A stretch of DNA of 64,000 nucleotides from Lewinellaceae bacterium (GTDB taxonomy: Bacteria > Bacteroidota > Bacteroidia > Chitinophagales > Saprospiraceae), in contig JACJYR010000004.1 of the NCBI GenBank assembly GCA_020636005.1, positions 558,001-622,000 of the forward strand, in the 5' to 3' direction. How positions within the stretch are numbered: position 1 is the first letter of the stretch; the number at the start of each line of letters is the position of its first letter. The translations under genes were made by a program, and so were the position numbers. Below the pieces are notes generated by a model that saw only the letters and a list, made by a program, of their open reading frames with translations, was not told the DNA's origin and did not search any database. Shown piece by piece: positions 38,801 through 44,360 of the stretch.

Positions 38801-39320
38801 GGCCCTGCTCCAGATGAACGGCAGGGTGGTTGATACCGACGGCATTTCACCCGTCAAGTTTGATCACGTGCCCAGTGGCGATTATTTTGTTTCGGTGCGG
38901 CACCGCAGCCATCTTGGGGTTTGTACCTATTCATGGCTGACACTGTCACCCACGACCACGACCATAGATTTTACCACGCCTGCAACGCATACTTATGGCA
39001 GTTTCCCGCAGATAGACCTGGATAACGTCATGGCGCTTTGGCCCGGTAACATGAACAACGATAATATGATCATTTACCAGGGGCCATCCAATGAGATTGT
39101 CTCCCTGTTTTTCCATGTGATGACCAATCCCGAAAACTCCGCCAACCTGGCCAATTTCATCAGCCAGGGATACTGGACCTACGACATCAACATGGACGGA
39201 GCGGCCATTTTCCAAGGCCCGAACAATGACCGTGCAAAGGTTTTGATCAATTCCATCCTTTTGCACCCCAACAACACCAATTTCCTGGCAAACTTCATTT
39301 TGTTCGATCAGTTGCCCTGA
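29850..39320 (+). CDS. Giant multidomain surface protein 1 (PA14, LamG, Ig-like, TSP3 repeats)
   Basis: About 3156 residues from the ATG that opens a signal-like segment (TNTSIALLCSTLLFLTTAESK). Modules by base position: two CBM4/9-like jelly-roll domains (about 30050-30900), a DUF642-like domain (30930-31550), a PA14 domain (31555-32040), a LamG/laminin-G-like domain (32220-32880), five Ig-like repeats with the pattern YQWQxSTDGG...YDPG...YRRxARRxPC (32970-34130 and 34900-35210), with a PKD-like segment between, a cadherin/HYR-like part (35230-35730), two H-type-lectin-like domains (35740-36050 and 36290-36560), another HYR domain, and a long stretch of thrombospondin type-3 repeats (DSDNDGIPD; 37020-38500). 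It ends in a paired dockerin-like domain. Domain mix suggests carbohydrate binding and adhesion at the surface. A paralogue converges from 57062. Confidence 0.8.
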   Translation: MGLFTKATNTSIALLCSTLLFLTTAESKEPLSVNSLGFAQKSIVRLQTTLENQLSTLVQNLVMPPASCILLQNPGFDSNLSQWTKYGSPSGTNDSYSGNWAANLSSFYTYIIQSQNGITPGRVYNLSVYGKVSGNPYWALAVMRFKDSGNNILTSTTIDISSSSYEKYYLSLTAPSNATAVEVYALKYGNSGWLRVDEFCLEETNPAIGECTLAINPDFEDGQRNWTTSGGTVSITSDASSGVSAVQVESDGASIYQRLGVFPNQTYELAAWAKVSSNAPSYAEIFIEWRDINGNLIHSVVQPVIATTTEYALFSLKGKAPSNAAYADIGAYKTGSSSRRLYFDDVCFSKTNALGGSGFSLSCGCSSNLLPNAGFEELSSSSFPYTMQGVQAAAISNGNNSAVSPWQTSISSNYAFVLNDNNNTVNNPEGNRFVWLPNKNDGWYDNVDFSNNLLMEDGKTYTLCFYAASWVGSLNSSGLPNGGTATQIPGVVTLGFNYQSGYQTIATWSVPASASFSNLSWTKYSYTFTYDAGNPIQRFLLLNDRSGAGIALDGVNLSEVDCETKVACGTGAITYERWYGIGSDNLYYLITNPDFPNNYDETGTLPSFQSPANFADNYGTRAYGYLIPSQTGNYTFNVTSDDYSRFYLSTDSSEQNKILRASVTGWTNITEYTKYSSQTSSTISLVAGKKYFIELLHKEGGGLDHFQVYWKTPSNSSWTIIPGSVLSPICRPEICGNGIDDDNDGLVDCDDPDCSDNLAANYTTVNENCGSGGGAIDLKPNTQDAPLSFTWSDMPMTAWWTFEGTTDDVTGNVHHENGISGSLSYTNDAVEGKKSVYFNGSSYIRYSVDNGFMEKAFSELTIAMWIKPNNLSGIQTLFDEGGSTGGKGLAIRLTNNILTAGIKQTSTLYSDATHVIPNDGAWHHVAVVFDNGQFTAYLDGVPSPTITTNFTQVTNHGNNGGLGASVGGSVLNGSGTRYAGKMDDVRYFFNQALTPDQVKDMARNDGDRTNLYAGTYTVQVYSASGCSTTQSIYIASNANHNNGGLISGNETSCLASYNPSLISSIAPPSGGGTGTTQYQWQSSTDNGVTWADIPGANSLTYDPGTITTTTLYRRGGRLAPCLAWVYSDVATKTFTTNYTDGGTVTGNESFCGAFNPTLIASTSVPSGGSGGNSEYQWQLSYDTLVWSNIAGASGATYDPPNITQTTLYRRAARRAPCLSYVYSDTITKMVVYGFTNPGIIAGDESVCGSYDPDLISSVTAPSGGADGTLQYQWQQKTTSGSWVTIAGANAETLNPTTIIETTQYRRGARRSPCTAYIYSNEITKSVVSNYTFGGIISGDQAGCGSYDPYIISSFSPPAGGIDGSLTYQWQQSTDGGTSWTVVPGAAGASYDPGIISQTTIYRRQARRAPCAAWINSNTVIKTVKVTPNVTMDSMANETNGYICEWFSYTFQAADLGAGAIYSWDFGAYANPATATGTGPHTVVFNVPGAASYTSNTVTLTGTIDGCSNTISQNYKIRPQIVITSLNTEDPGNCGDNNGKIEIQTLHPSGTNVEASIDGGATWDGGSIEFDNLSAGTYEILLRYAGSECEYNWGSVTLTDPGNLTADVTLSATEICQGQTFTVQATATSGVSPNFAWFFGLAATPVSANGPGPHTVSYSDGGVKDISLTISENFCTGYVDTVITIVSTYTAGGTISGNEDLCSPGPGTIMATAAQPSGGFGGTAAYQWEYSEDDGSGGWTAWSDVAGANNETYAPPFISKTTKFRRKARRSPCSNYAYSNEVTKRMSDLPMPVDDLFDTACPGFFFFDYVSLNDGNLSNPVYSIVVPPLNGLLDLDADGEFVYTPNSFFCGTDQFTYQVCNNGTSCCATAVATIDLTDAQVPVLQNIPANLLVSCDDEIPLAPIVDAWENCQTVTLGMDEASDQGLADSCSVYSYSMTRTWTAGDYCGNSASAQQTLTIQDFTSPDIYRIYTLPNGRKMVAGVMENVSDRWKTIRFPVQFASKPVVFSQIVTNNEAVGTVVRMRNISTSQFQLRLQEEEAADNVHALESVAWMAIEEGPVTGTLPYEVGNKLVSSSNATVNFDQPYSNPGLIASIQSFNENNPVSPRIRSMNSVSAVLFCQEEQSFDPETNHGFETMGYMAFDKPGDITNQQGEVIGETGRLTLNHNFATVNLLHTYHNPVVIMGGITFNGSQASTLRVKDVTANAFSVRIDEWEYLDDTHVNEQVTYMVVEGSIPFDQVVECSAIPDQPIVGFDIVGMDNCDISTPLTITDSPFKFDCANDTLFSRTFSVQDECGNKTVLTQVFSLRDTTPPTFTVPADVTITCTVPLDSLNAIGDVTDELDNCATNIQATYTDNTTFLNGCIGYIIRTWALSDFCGNTTQHMQTITVYNDNDTDGDGLADPFDLDDDNDGIPDVDEGTDDTDGDGIPDAQDLDSDNDGIPDIIEAGFNDNNGDGVVDTYGQPDWDVDHDGLANIYDGNENDPSLAASDNFNAFDISHDADGDGIPNYIDLDSDNDGIPDLIESGGVDTNGDGVIEYPIAGNPQSLEDADGDGFTDAYDPDDDTSFGIDEPGDVLIRNNNGTFTGGQSSFNPDDDGDGIPNYLDTDSDNDGIADLIEAGGVDTNGDGRIDTNEFTDINQNGFDDTYESNVLISTDSDNGTGDGRPHDDNGDGTAYIYGDADNDGDPNFYDTDSDNDGIYDIVETGYSQLDANHNGRIDVFTDSNSDGFNDSSVGTISTDSDGATDDGRPEDDADAGNSVFNSVLADGTFGETNGEPDLDDDGDNIPNFLDIDSDNDFLTDSVEDTNGNGITDTGETGYLNTDTDNDGILDGLEDSNHDGIYDAGTETNPLDTDTDDDGLDDGVEDANQNGVVDGTGESDPRDPCDPLVNSACIGVSLDIRLNIYGAMIDNNGAPFMKDKLRQSGYIPNIEPYTNLPNFDHYGEGGGEQAGPGVLAVTGSNAVIDWVLVELRYPNAPDQVVATRAALLQMNGRVVDTDGISPVKFDHVPSGDYFVSVRHRSHLGVCTYSWLTLSPTTTTIDFTTPATHTYGSFPQIDLDNVMALWPGNMNNDNMIIYQGPSNEIVSLFFHVMTNPENSANLANFISQGYWTYDINMDGAAIFQGPNNDRAKVLINSILLHPNNTNFLANFILFDQLP
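37020..38510 (+). repeat. Thrombospondin type-3 calcium-repeat region, giant protein 1
   Basis: About 500 residues dominated by D-x-D-x-D-G-x-x-D repeats such as DLDSDNDGIPD and DADGDGIPN, each a potential calcium loop. The DNA is correspondingly repetitive (GACAGCGACAACGA and variants), which creates long open frames in other phases. Confidence 0.85.
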
Positions 39321-39403
39321 CGGGATGGTAAGCATTTTTGCTCGTACTGCCACGGTTTGGGATTGCCCAGCCTTGGTTGAAGAAGATGATATTGGCCGGT
39401 AAA

Positions 39404-39446
39404 ACAAATCAGCGGCCCGATCTGTCAGACCGGACCGCTGATTTGT
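39404..39446. terminator. Bidirectional terminator between giant gene 1 and GNAT gene
   Basis: Arms ACAAATCAGCGG (39404-39415) and CCGCTGATTTGT (39435-39446), with a further inner stem, A-run before and T-run after. The stop codon of the minus-strand GNAT-like gene (39425-39427) lies in its loop. Confidence 0.8.
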
Positions 39447-40510
39447 TTTTGGAGTTCGCTCACTACCCTATCCGCTTCCCTCCACTCGCCCAACCACCCA
39501 TATTCCGGAATGTGAAAAAGCTGCATCGCAGGGCCGGCAGGAAATTTTGCATTATCCTGGACGGGGTGTGGGATGCGGGCCTTGAACAATATGAAGCGCT
39601 CCCTGATAATATCCCAAGTGGCCAAAAAAACAATGTTGCTGCTCCTGAAACGGGGGTTCCCAATCACCAACAGGACATTGTGTCCTTTTGGCGAGACCTC
39701 CACGCCCGGGAAATGGTTGAACAAACCATAGGATAGCATAGGGACCAATCCTGCCCCCTGGATGAGGCGGCCCAATTTTTCCAACCTGGCCAGCACTGCT
39801 TCCATCAGCCAGTCCCCGGGCTGCAGGGATTCGCAGGAGACCCATCTTTTTTCTTTCAGCCTGAAAAACTCCAAACCGCCCGGCCGGAGCTTGTAGCTGA
39901 ACATGGGGACACCCTTTGGCAAAAAGCCCGGGTAGTAAAATGCCATACCTTCTTCCATGGCGAAGGCTATTTCCAACAACATCGTGTAAATGCCCAGGCT
40001 GTATTTGGCGTAAGCGGGATCGTAGGCTGCCTCAAGAGAGGCTATACTTTGGCGGCCCTTGTCGAATATGCTGAAGGCGACCAGCTTACCGCCATGATAG
40101 ACACCAAGCTCCCAGGTATTGAAACTGGTGGCCGGCAACTCCCGGAACAGGTGGTGTGAAAGCTCCGGCACCAGCAACCACTGATGTACAGTGCTTTTAA
40201 AAACCCTCCACAGGTCTTCTTTTTGTTGGGTCGCAATGTAGGGGCGGATTTGGACTTGAAACAGCGCCTGGTTGCGCCGCAGCAACTTGCCTAACCTTTT
40301 TTTCCAGGTGAAATTTTCAAGCGGCAGCCGCAGCATCACACTCGAACACCAGCCATCTCCCATAAACCTGACGGCAGCCGTATAAACGTTGACATCGTTG
40401 CGGAACCAGCCGTTGGCAAGCATCTCGTCCATCTGCCCGGGCGTGAGGCCCCCAACCTGGTAACGGGCGTAAAACGAAGGTGGGAAAACTATCGAAAAAG
40501 TATTGGACAT
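39425..40510 (-). CDS. ATE/Bpt-like GNAT-fold arginyltransferase homologue
   Basis: 361 residues, cytoplasmic. The middle part resembles leucyl/arginyl-tRNA-protein transferases: LGVYHGGKLVAFSIFDKGRQSIASLEAAYDPAYAKYSLGIYTMLLEIAFAMEEGMAFYYPGFLPKGVPMFSYKLRPGG follows the family text (…YDP…SLGxYxxLxEI…YYYLGY…M.YK..F.P). The N-terminal half has the 'dGW R' region of such proteins, but the Cys-rich N-terminal motif of eukaryotic ATE1 is absent. Family members add an amino acid from tRNA to the N-terminus of proteins, marking them for degradation. The C-terminal 120 residues are an extension not seen in Bpt. Assignment is by motif reading only. Confidence 0.55.
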   Translation of the reverse strand: MSNTFSIVFPPSFYARYQVGGLTPGQMDEMLANGWFRNDVNVYTAAVRFMGDGWCSSVMLRLPLENFTWKKRLGKLLRRNQALFQVQIRPYIATQQKEDLWRVFKSTVHQWLLVPELSHHLFRELPATSFNTWELGVYHGGKLVAFSIFDKGRQSIASLEAAYDPAYAKYSLGIYTMLLEIAFAMEEGMAFYYPGFLPKGVPMFSYKLRPGGLEFFRLKEKRWVSCESLQPGDWLMEAVLARLEKLGRLIQGAGLVPMLSYGLFNHFPGVEVSPKGHNVLLVIGNPRFRSSNIVFLATWDIIRERFILFKARIPHPVQDNAKFPAGPAMQLFHIPEYGWLGEWREADRVVSELQKQISGPV

Positions 40511-41192
40511 GGCAGCTATATCTGGAGCAAGATTAAGAACACTTGCTCAAATACCGAGTGTTTAGAATCGAAGGAAAAATAATCCCGATTTCACATCGGG
40601 GTAATTTAAAAAAAAACCTTCCATTGCTGGGGTTTTCAAAATCAATATGGTGAAGTTATTTTTTCATGCTTACTTGGGTGTTTTTGTGTGTTTGGGATGG
40701 CGTTTTTTTTCAGGGAGCCGGACCTCCTTTTCTGTAAATCCGGGAAAGGTCATCCTGCCGATTAGTCATATTTGTCAGCAAGCATTTATTTCCAATGGCC
40801 GCTCATTGAACACAGGGAAAGCAAAAACGCTATGTTTGCAGCGAATCCCGCTATCAAGGCCTGAAAATGACAAATCCGGTAATGAAGTTTGAGGCCTTTC
40901 AGAGAAACGTGTTTTAGAAAAAATAACATACGCTCAAAATCAATCCCTTACGTTTTAAATGAAGCATTTTTGCTGATACCCCGAAATGTATTTGCGAAGT
41001 GCCCGATGTGCAATCCAAAGGTTTTTCCCTTCTATCCCATGCAGAATGGAAAAGCACGGAAGCCAAATTTCCGAACCAACATAGTAGCATGATAACAGCC
41101 ATTATCCAATTTTAACCGTTCTGCTTATTTAAAAGTAACTATCGCTTTCCCAAAAAACCATTTTAAAATCCAACATAAAAAATCTTCCATTT
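40511..41192. other. Intergenic region with a terminator-like hairpin
   Basis: No credible gene in 682 bp; the short frames inside lack family features and start signals. The hairpin at 40571-40603 is a relative of the one interrupted by the IS element. The rest is AT-rich. Confidence 0.5.
40571..40603. repeat. Hairpin related to the IS target site
   Basis: AAGGAAAAATAATCCCGAT (40571-40589) followed by a 5-base loop and ATCGGGGTA. The first 19 bases are identical to the complement of the sequence just right of the IS element (43852-43870 region), so this is a second copy of that hairpin. Confidence 0.6.
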
Positions 41193-42254
41193 ATGAAAAA
41201 AATTTTCCAACTCCTTCCAGTATTCATTTTGTCGGCACTGGCTGCCAGTGCGCAAATCACCATCAATGCGGGTGATATCGAACCATTGGGCATCACAGCC
41301 TCCCAAACAAAGGACTTGACGCCCGATGCCAACATCGCACCTGGCGGCACTGGCCTCCAAACCTGGGATTTCTCCAACCTCAAAGATGAGGATGAAAACG
41401 TGTTCACCTTCCTGGATCCCGCCAATACCCCTCATGCAAGCCTCTTCCCCGCAGCCAACCTGGCCGCAATGGTGGGCGATACGTTTTTGTATTTTTCCAA
41501 AACCAACGACAGGCTGGAAGCCGTCGGCAGCTACGGGACTTTCTCCTACAGCGGTTTTCAAATCACTGCCAAAATAGAGTTCAACCCAGGGCAAAGTATC
41601 CTTCGTTTCCCTGCGAACCTGAACGACACCTACAATGAAACCACCCGCCAAAAAATCCAGGTGCAAAACTTTTTGCCCGGAGCGCCCTACGACAGCCTCA
41701 GGCTTGTCACACAAACACAAAGGAGCGTGGTCATTGATGCTTTCGGTACCATGACCACCCCATTGGGCGCCTATGAAACCCTGCGTTTCAAGGAAACTGA
41801 AATTTCCAGGGATTCCGCCTTTGCCTCACAGGGCAGCATCTGGTCCCTGCTAAACGCCGGTGGGCCCGATACGATCATCAACTATAACTGGTGGACCAAT
41901 GAGAACAACCTCGCCTTTCCGTTGGTACAGGTAAAAAACGACCTCAGCAAAGACGAAATTACCGCTTTATGGCTCAAGGATTTTGTCAATGCCACCCATG
42001 ACCTGTTGCCACCGTTGTCCATCAGCCTCTATCCCAATCCTGCCGTTCGTACGATGCGCCTCCAACTGGAGGAAGCGATGGATGGCCAACTTGAGATTTA
42101 TGATTTCAATGGCAGGCAGGTGAAGCGGTTGACCATTAGCGGAACGAGCCAGGAGGTAGATATGGGTAGCTGCCCCGCCGGCAGTTATTTGGCGGTCTTA
42201 AAATCTGCCGGGGGTGATTTGCGTGGCTTTCGGCGCTTTGAGTTGATAAAATAA
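41193..42254 (+). CDS. T9SS-sorted secreted protein of unknown function
   Basis: 353 residues. Signal peptide MKKIFQLLPVFILSALAASA. The middle (about 20-270) is a beta-rich region without a recognised family: IAPGGTGLQTWDFSNLKDED, PAANLAAMVGDTFLYFSKT, YETLRFKETEISRDSAF. Its text resembles lipid- or phytase-like sheet domains of Bacteroidota T9SS proteins but no residue pattern supports an enzyme. The last 75 residues (SLYPNPAVRTMRLQLEEA to RRFELIK) are a T9SS type A sorting domain. Downstream lies the second dispersed-repeat copy (inverted) and the interrupted hairpin. Confidence 0.7.
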   Translation: MKKIFQLLPVFILSALAASAQITINAGDIEPLGITASQTKDLTPDANIAPGGTGLQTWDFSNLKDEDENVFTFLDPANTPHASLFPAANLAAMVGDTFLYFSKTNDRLEAVGSYGTFSYSGFQITAKIEFNPGQSILRFPANLNDTYNETTRQKIQVQNFLPGAPYDSLRLVTQTQRSVVIDAFGTMTTPLGAYETLRFKETEISRDSAFASQGSIWSLLNAGGPDTIINYNWWTNENNLAFPLVQVKNDLSKDEITALWLKDFVNATHDLLPPLSISLYPNPAVRTMRLQLEEAMDGQLEIYDFNGRQVKRLTISGTSQEVDMGSCPAGSYLAVLKSAGGDLRGFRRFELIK

Positions 42255-42256
42255 TC

Positions 42257-42335
42257 TTGGCGCCGGAACCGCCGGGTTTGATAACCCGGCCTCTCCGCCT
42301 AAAAGTCTGTATTTCACCTCAAAGAAGGGAAGAGC
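42257..42335. repeat. Dispersed repeat element, copy 2 (inverted)
   Basis: 79 bp, 74 identical to the reverse complement of 29085-29163. It holds one inverted repeat (CCGGGTTT...AACCCGG) but lacks the second long arm seen in copy 1. Confidence 0.8.
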
Positions 42336-42391
42336 CTTCCTATTTTGATTTTGAAACCCCAGTACTGGAAGGGGTTTTATAAAAATAATCC

Positions 42392-42404
42392 CGATGCGAA
42401 ATCG
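42392..42404 (+). repeat. Target-site duplication, left of IS4 element
   Basis: CGATGCGAAATCG, 13 bp, repeated exactly at 43841-43853. IS4-family elements usually make 10-13-bp duplications. Confidence 0.9.
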
Positions 42405-43840
42405 CATAGGCGTCAACTTAAAAAAACCGAATATGATTAGATAAAATAAAAATGCTGCTTAGGTTTGTTCAAATCAACATTCAGAACACCTAAACAGCAT
42501 ATGAAAATTAAGTTGGAACAAATTAAGCGAAAAATTGGCGAACAACAAATAAACGCCATCGCAAAAAGTAGCGGTTTCCAAAAGCGGGAGCCGAGGAAAG
42601 TCACCGGATATAGTTTTTTTCTTGGTTTTTGCATGATGGTACAGCTTGGGCAGACGGGGCTGAGGGACTGGGCAAAAAGCATAGGGCGGCTGACCCAAAA
42701 GCTGGTCTCCAAACAAGGCCTCCAAAAAAAACTCCAGTTCAGGCACGAAGCTTTTGCCCGCCAACTTTTGGGGTTTGTACTCAAACAGTGCACGGCCTCA
42801 AACGGCCACCAGGGGGTTGCCCTCTTCGCACCGTTCAAGGAGGTCTATGTTGAGGACAGCACCTGTGTGGGGCTGCCCCGCAACCTGTCATCTTTCTACC
42901 CCGGCCCCCACAGCAAAACCCACGGGGAATGTGCCACTGCCCGCATACAGTTGCGCATGGAATTGGTGAGTGAATCCTACGAAGGGGTTTTTGTGGGGAG
43001 TTACCGTGAAAATGACCAGGGTTTTGCGCACCGTATCGTTGAAATACTCACGGCAGGCTGCCTTGTGATCCGGGACAAAGGGTATTTTGTGCTGGCCGCC
43101 TTCCGGGCGATCATGGAGAAAAAGGCGTTTTTCCTGTCCCGCCTCCGCTTTGGGACAACCGTTTTTGATGCGCAGACCGGGGAAAAAATGGATTTGCTGA
43201 AAGAGCTCAAGGCTTTGAAAAAAGCAGGCCGCCAAGTCCTTGACAAGGAAATATTGCTGGGGGGCAAGGAGAAACTGCCAGTCCGCCTGGTGGCCATCGA
43301 AGCCCCTGAAGAGGCCAAACGGATGAGGCAGCACAAGGCCCGTACTGACCGCAGTGCAAAGGCCGCCCATTCCAGAGAGTACATCCAACTGCTGGGCTGG
43401 ACCATTTTCATAACAAATGTCAACAAGGAAACCTGGGGGGGCCGGGACATCATCAGGGCCTACCGGTACCGTTGGCGCATTGAAATAGTGTTCAAGTGTT
43501 GGAAAAGCAAGTTCAACCTGGACAAGTTCTTCGAAGGCAGGGAAACAATATCGCCACCGAGGGCAGCCATGACCATCTACCTGATGCTTGCTTGGTTGAC
43601 CTTGACAATGGGGGCTTGGTATGGGTATTTTGTGCACCGGGTTTACGAAGAAAAGAAGAAATTCATCAGCATGCTGCTGTTCGCCGATTTTGTCAAAGAA
43701 CGGTTTTGGGAAATACTTTTGGCAAGCGACCTCGATGTTTTCATCGGTGAGCTTGCCAGATATTATTCCCATGACAAACGAAAATCCCGAAAATGCTATC
43801 TCGAATTTTTGTATGAAATAAATTTAAGTTGACGCCTATG
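42405..43840 (+). mobile_element. Intact IS4-family insertion sequence, 1436 bp
   Basis: Bounded by perfect 18-bp terminal inverted repeats (CATAGGCGTCAACTTAAA at 42405-42422 and its complement at 43823-43840), outside which a perfect 13-bp target duplication lies. One open frame codes for a full-length transposase. The transposase stop codon (43830-43832) is in the right inverted repeat. Removing the IS and one duplication restores the hairpin AAAAATAATCCCGAT-GCGAA-ATCGGGATTATTTTT, so insertion was into the loop of a terminator-like hairpin downstream of the T9SS gene. Confidence 0.93.
42501..43832 (+). CDS. IS4-family transposase
   Basis: 443 residues from the ATG (a TTG 36 bases upstream is also in frame). 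DDE residues: Asp119 in VYVEDSTCVGLP, Asp192 in CLVIRDKGYF, Glu328 in YRYRWRIEIVFKCWK, which is the Y-(2)-R-(3)-E-(6)-K signature of the IS4 family. No frameshift or premature stop was seen, so the element may be active. Base composition is similar to its neighbours. Confidence 0.93.
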   Translation: MKIKLEQIKRKIGEQQINAIAKSSGFQKREPRKVTGYSFFLGFCMMVQLGQTGLRDWAKSIGRLTQKLVSKQGLQKKLQFRHEAFARQLLGFVLKQCTASNGHQGVALFAPFKEVYVEDSTCVGLPRNLSSFYPGPHSKTHGECATARIQLRMELVSESYEGVFVGSYRENDQGFAHRIVEILTAGCLVIRDKGYFVLAAFRAIMEKKAFFLSRLRFGTTVFDAQTGEKMDLLKELKALKKAGRQVLDKEILLGGKEKLPVRLVAIEAPEEAKRMRQHKARTDRSAKAAHSREYIQLLGWTIFITNVNKETWGGRDIIRAYRYRWRIEIVFKCWKSKFNLDKFFEGRETISPPRAAMTIYLMLAWLTLTMGAWYGYFVHRVYEEKKKFISMLLFADFVKERFWEILLASDLDVFIGELARYYSHDKRKSRKCYLEFLYEINLS

Positions 43841-43853
43841 CGATGCGAAATCG
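43841..43853 (+). repeat. Target-site duplication, right of IS4 element
   Basis: CGATGCGAAATCG, identical to 42392-42404. Confidence 0.9.
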
Positions 43854-43936
43854 GGATTATTTTTCCTTTGATCCTAAGCTTAATCTGTAAAAATCAAGGC
43901 TCTATTATGATTTCAAGTTACTCGTTTTAGTGTCCT

Positions 43937-44180
43937 TGGAGAGTTCAAATGTTGGTAGAAGAGAAAATGGTAAAAGCATCCTGTATTTTGACTTCGGAGA
44001 GGTCGCAGCCAGTGAACATACGACCTCTCCGAGGTCGAAATCCGATTTTTCCATGCCTTTCTACCAATTTTTGACCTCTCCGAGGTCGCCAACACGAAGG
44101 CGGAATACCGGCAGTTGCTGAATGATATGCCGTTCTACCAATGTTTGACCTCTCCCAGGTCGCCAACACGCCGGCTGAAT
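43937..44180. repeat. Cluster of direct and inverted repeats
   Basis: Two direct copies of an about 48-bp unit start at 44059 and 44133 (TTCTACCAATTTTTGACCTC and TTCTACCAATGTTTGACCTC, continuing with AGGTCGCCAACACG in both). An inverted, partial copy starts near 43937 (ending GTTGGTAGAA). The 15-bp palindrome GACCTCTCCGAGGTC appears near 44021 and 44073, and in an altered form near 44145. Confidence 0.65.
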
Positions 44181-44256
44181 GCAGGCAGCCAGGGCTTGAG
44201 CCTTTGAGGGGGAAGTAAAATACAGTAAGCAGCAGAGCTGCCCATAAACATGCAGC

Positions 44257-44290
44257 AAGCCCGACGGGAATCATCCCACCGGGCTTTTTT
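44257..44290 (+). terminator. Terminator-like hairpin downstream of giant gene 2
   Basis: AAGCCCG...CGGGCTT with inner stem GGGA/TCCC, followed on the plus strand by T7. It would end plus-strand transcripts coming from the IS side; for the minus-strand giant gene the U-run is on the wrong side. Confidence 0.55.
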
Positions 44291-44360
44291 GCAGAAATTC
44301 AAACATAAGATCTTAAAGGGTTGCTTCTTAGCAGGTAGCCACTTCTCGTTCCTGTTCGTT

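Larger units (their letters stand above)
43841..44360. other. Intergenic region with short direct and inverted repeats
   Basis: No gene. It contains repeats built on TTCTACCAA and GACCTCTCCGAGGTC (next entry) and a plus-strand terminator-like hairpin at 44257-44290. Confidence 0.55.

Noticed and set aside
40647..41092. Short plus-strand frames between the GNAT gene and the T9SS gene
   Set aside because: No signal peptide, no recognised domain, composition like spacer DNA.
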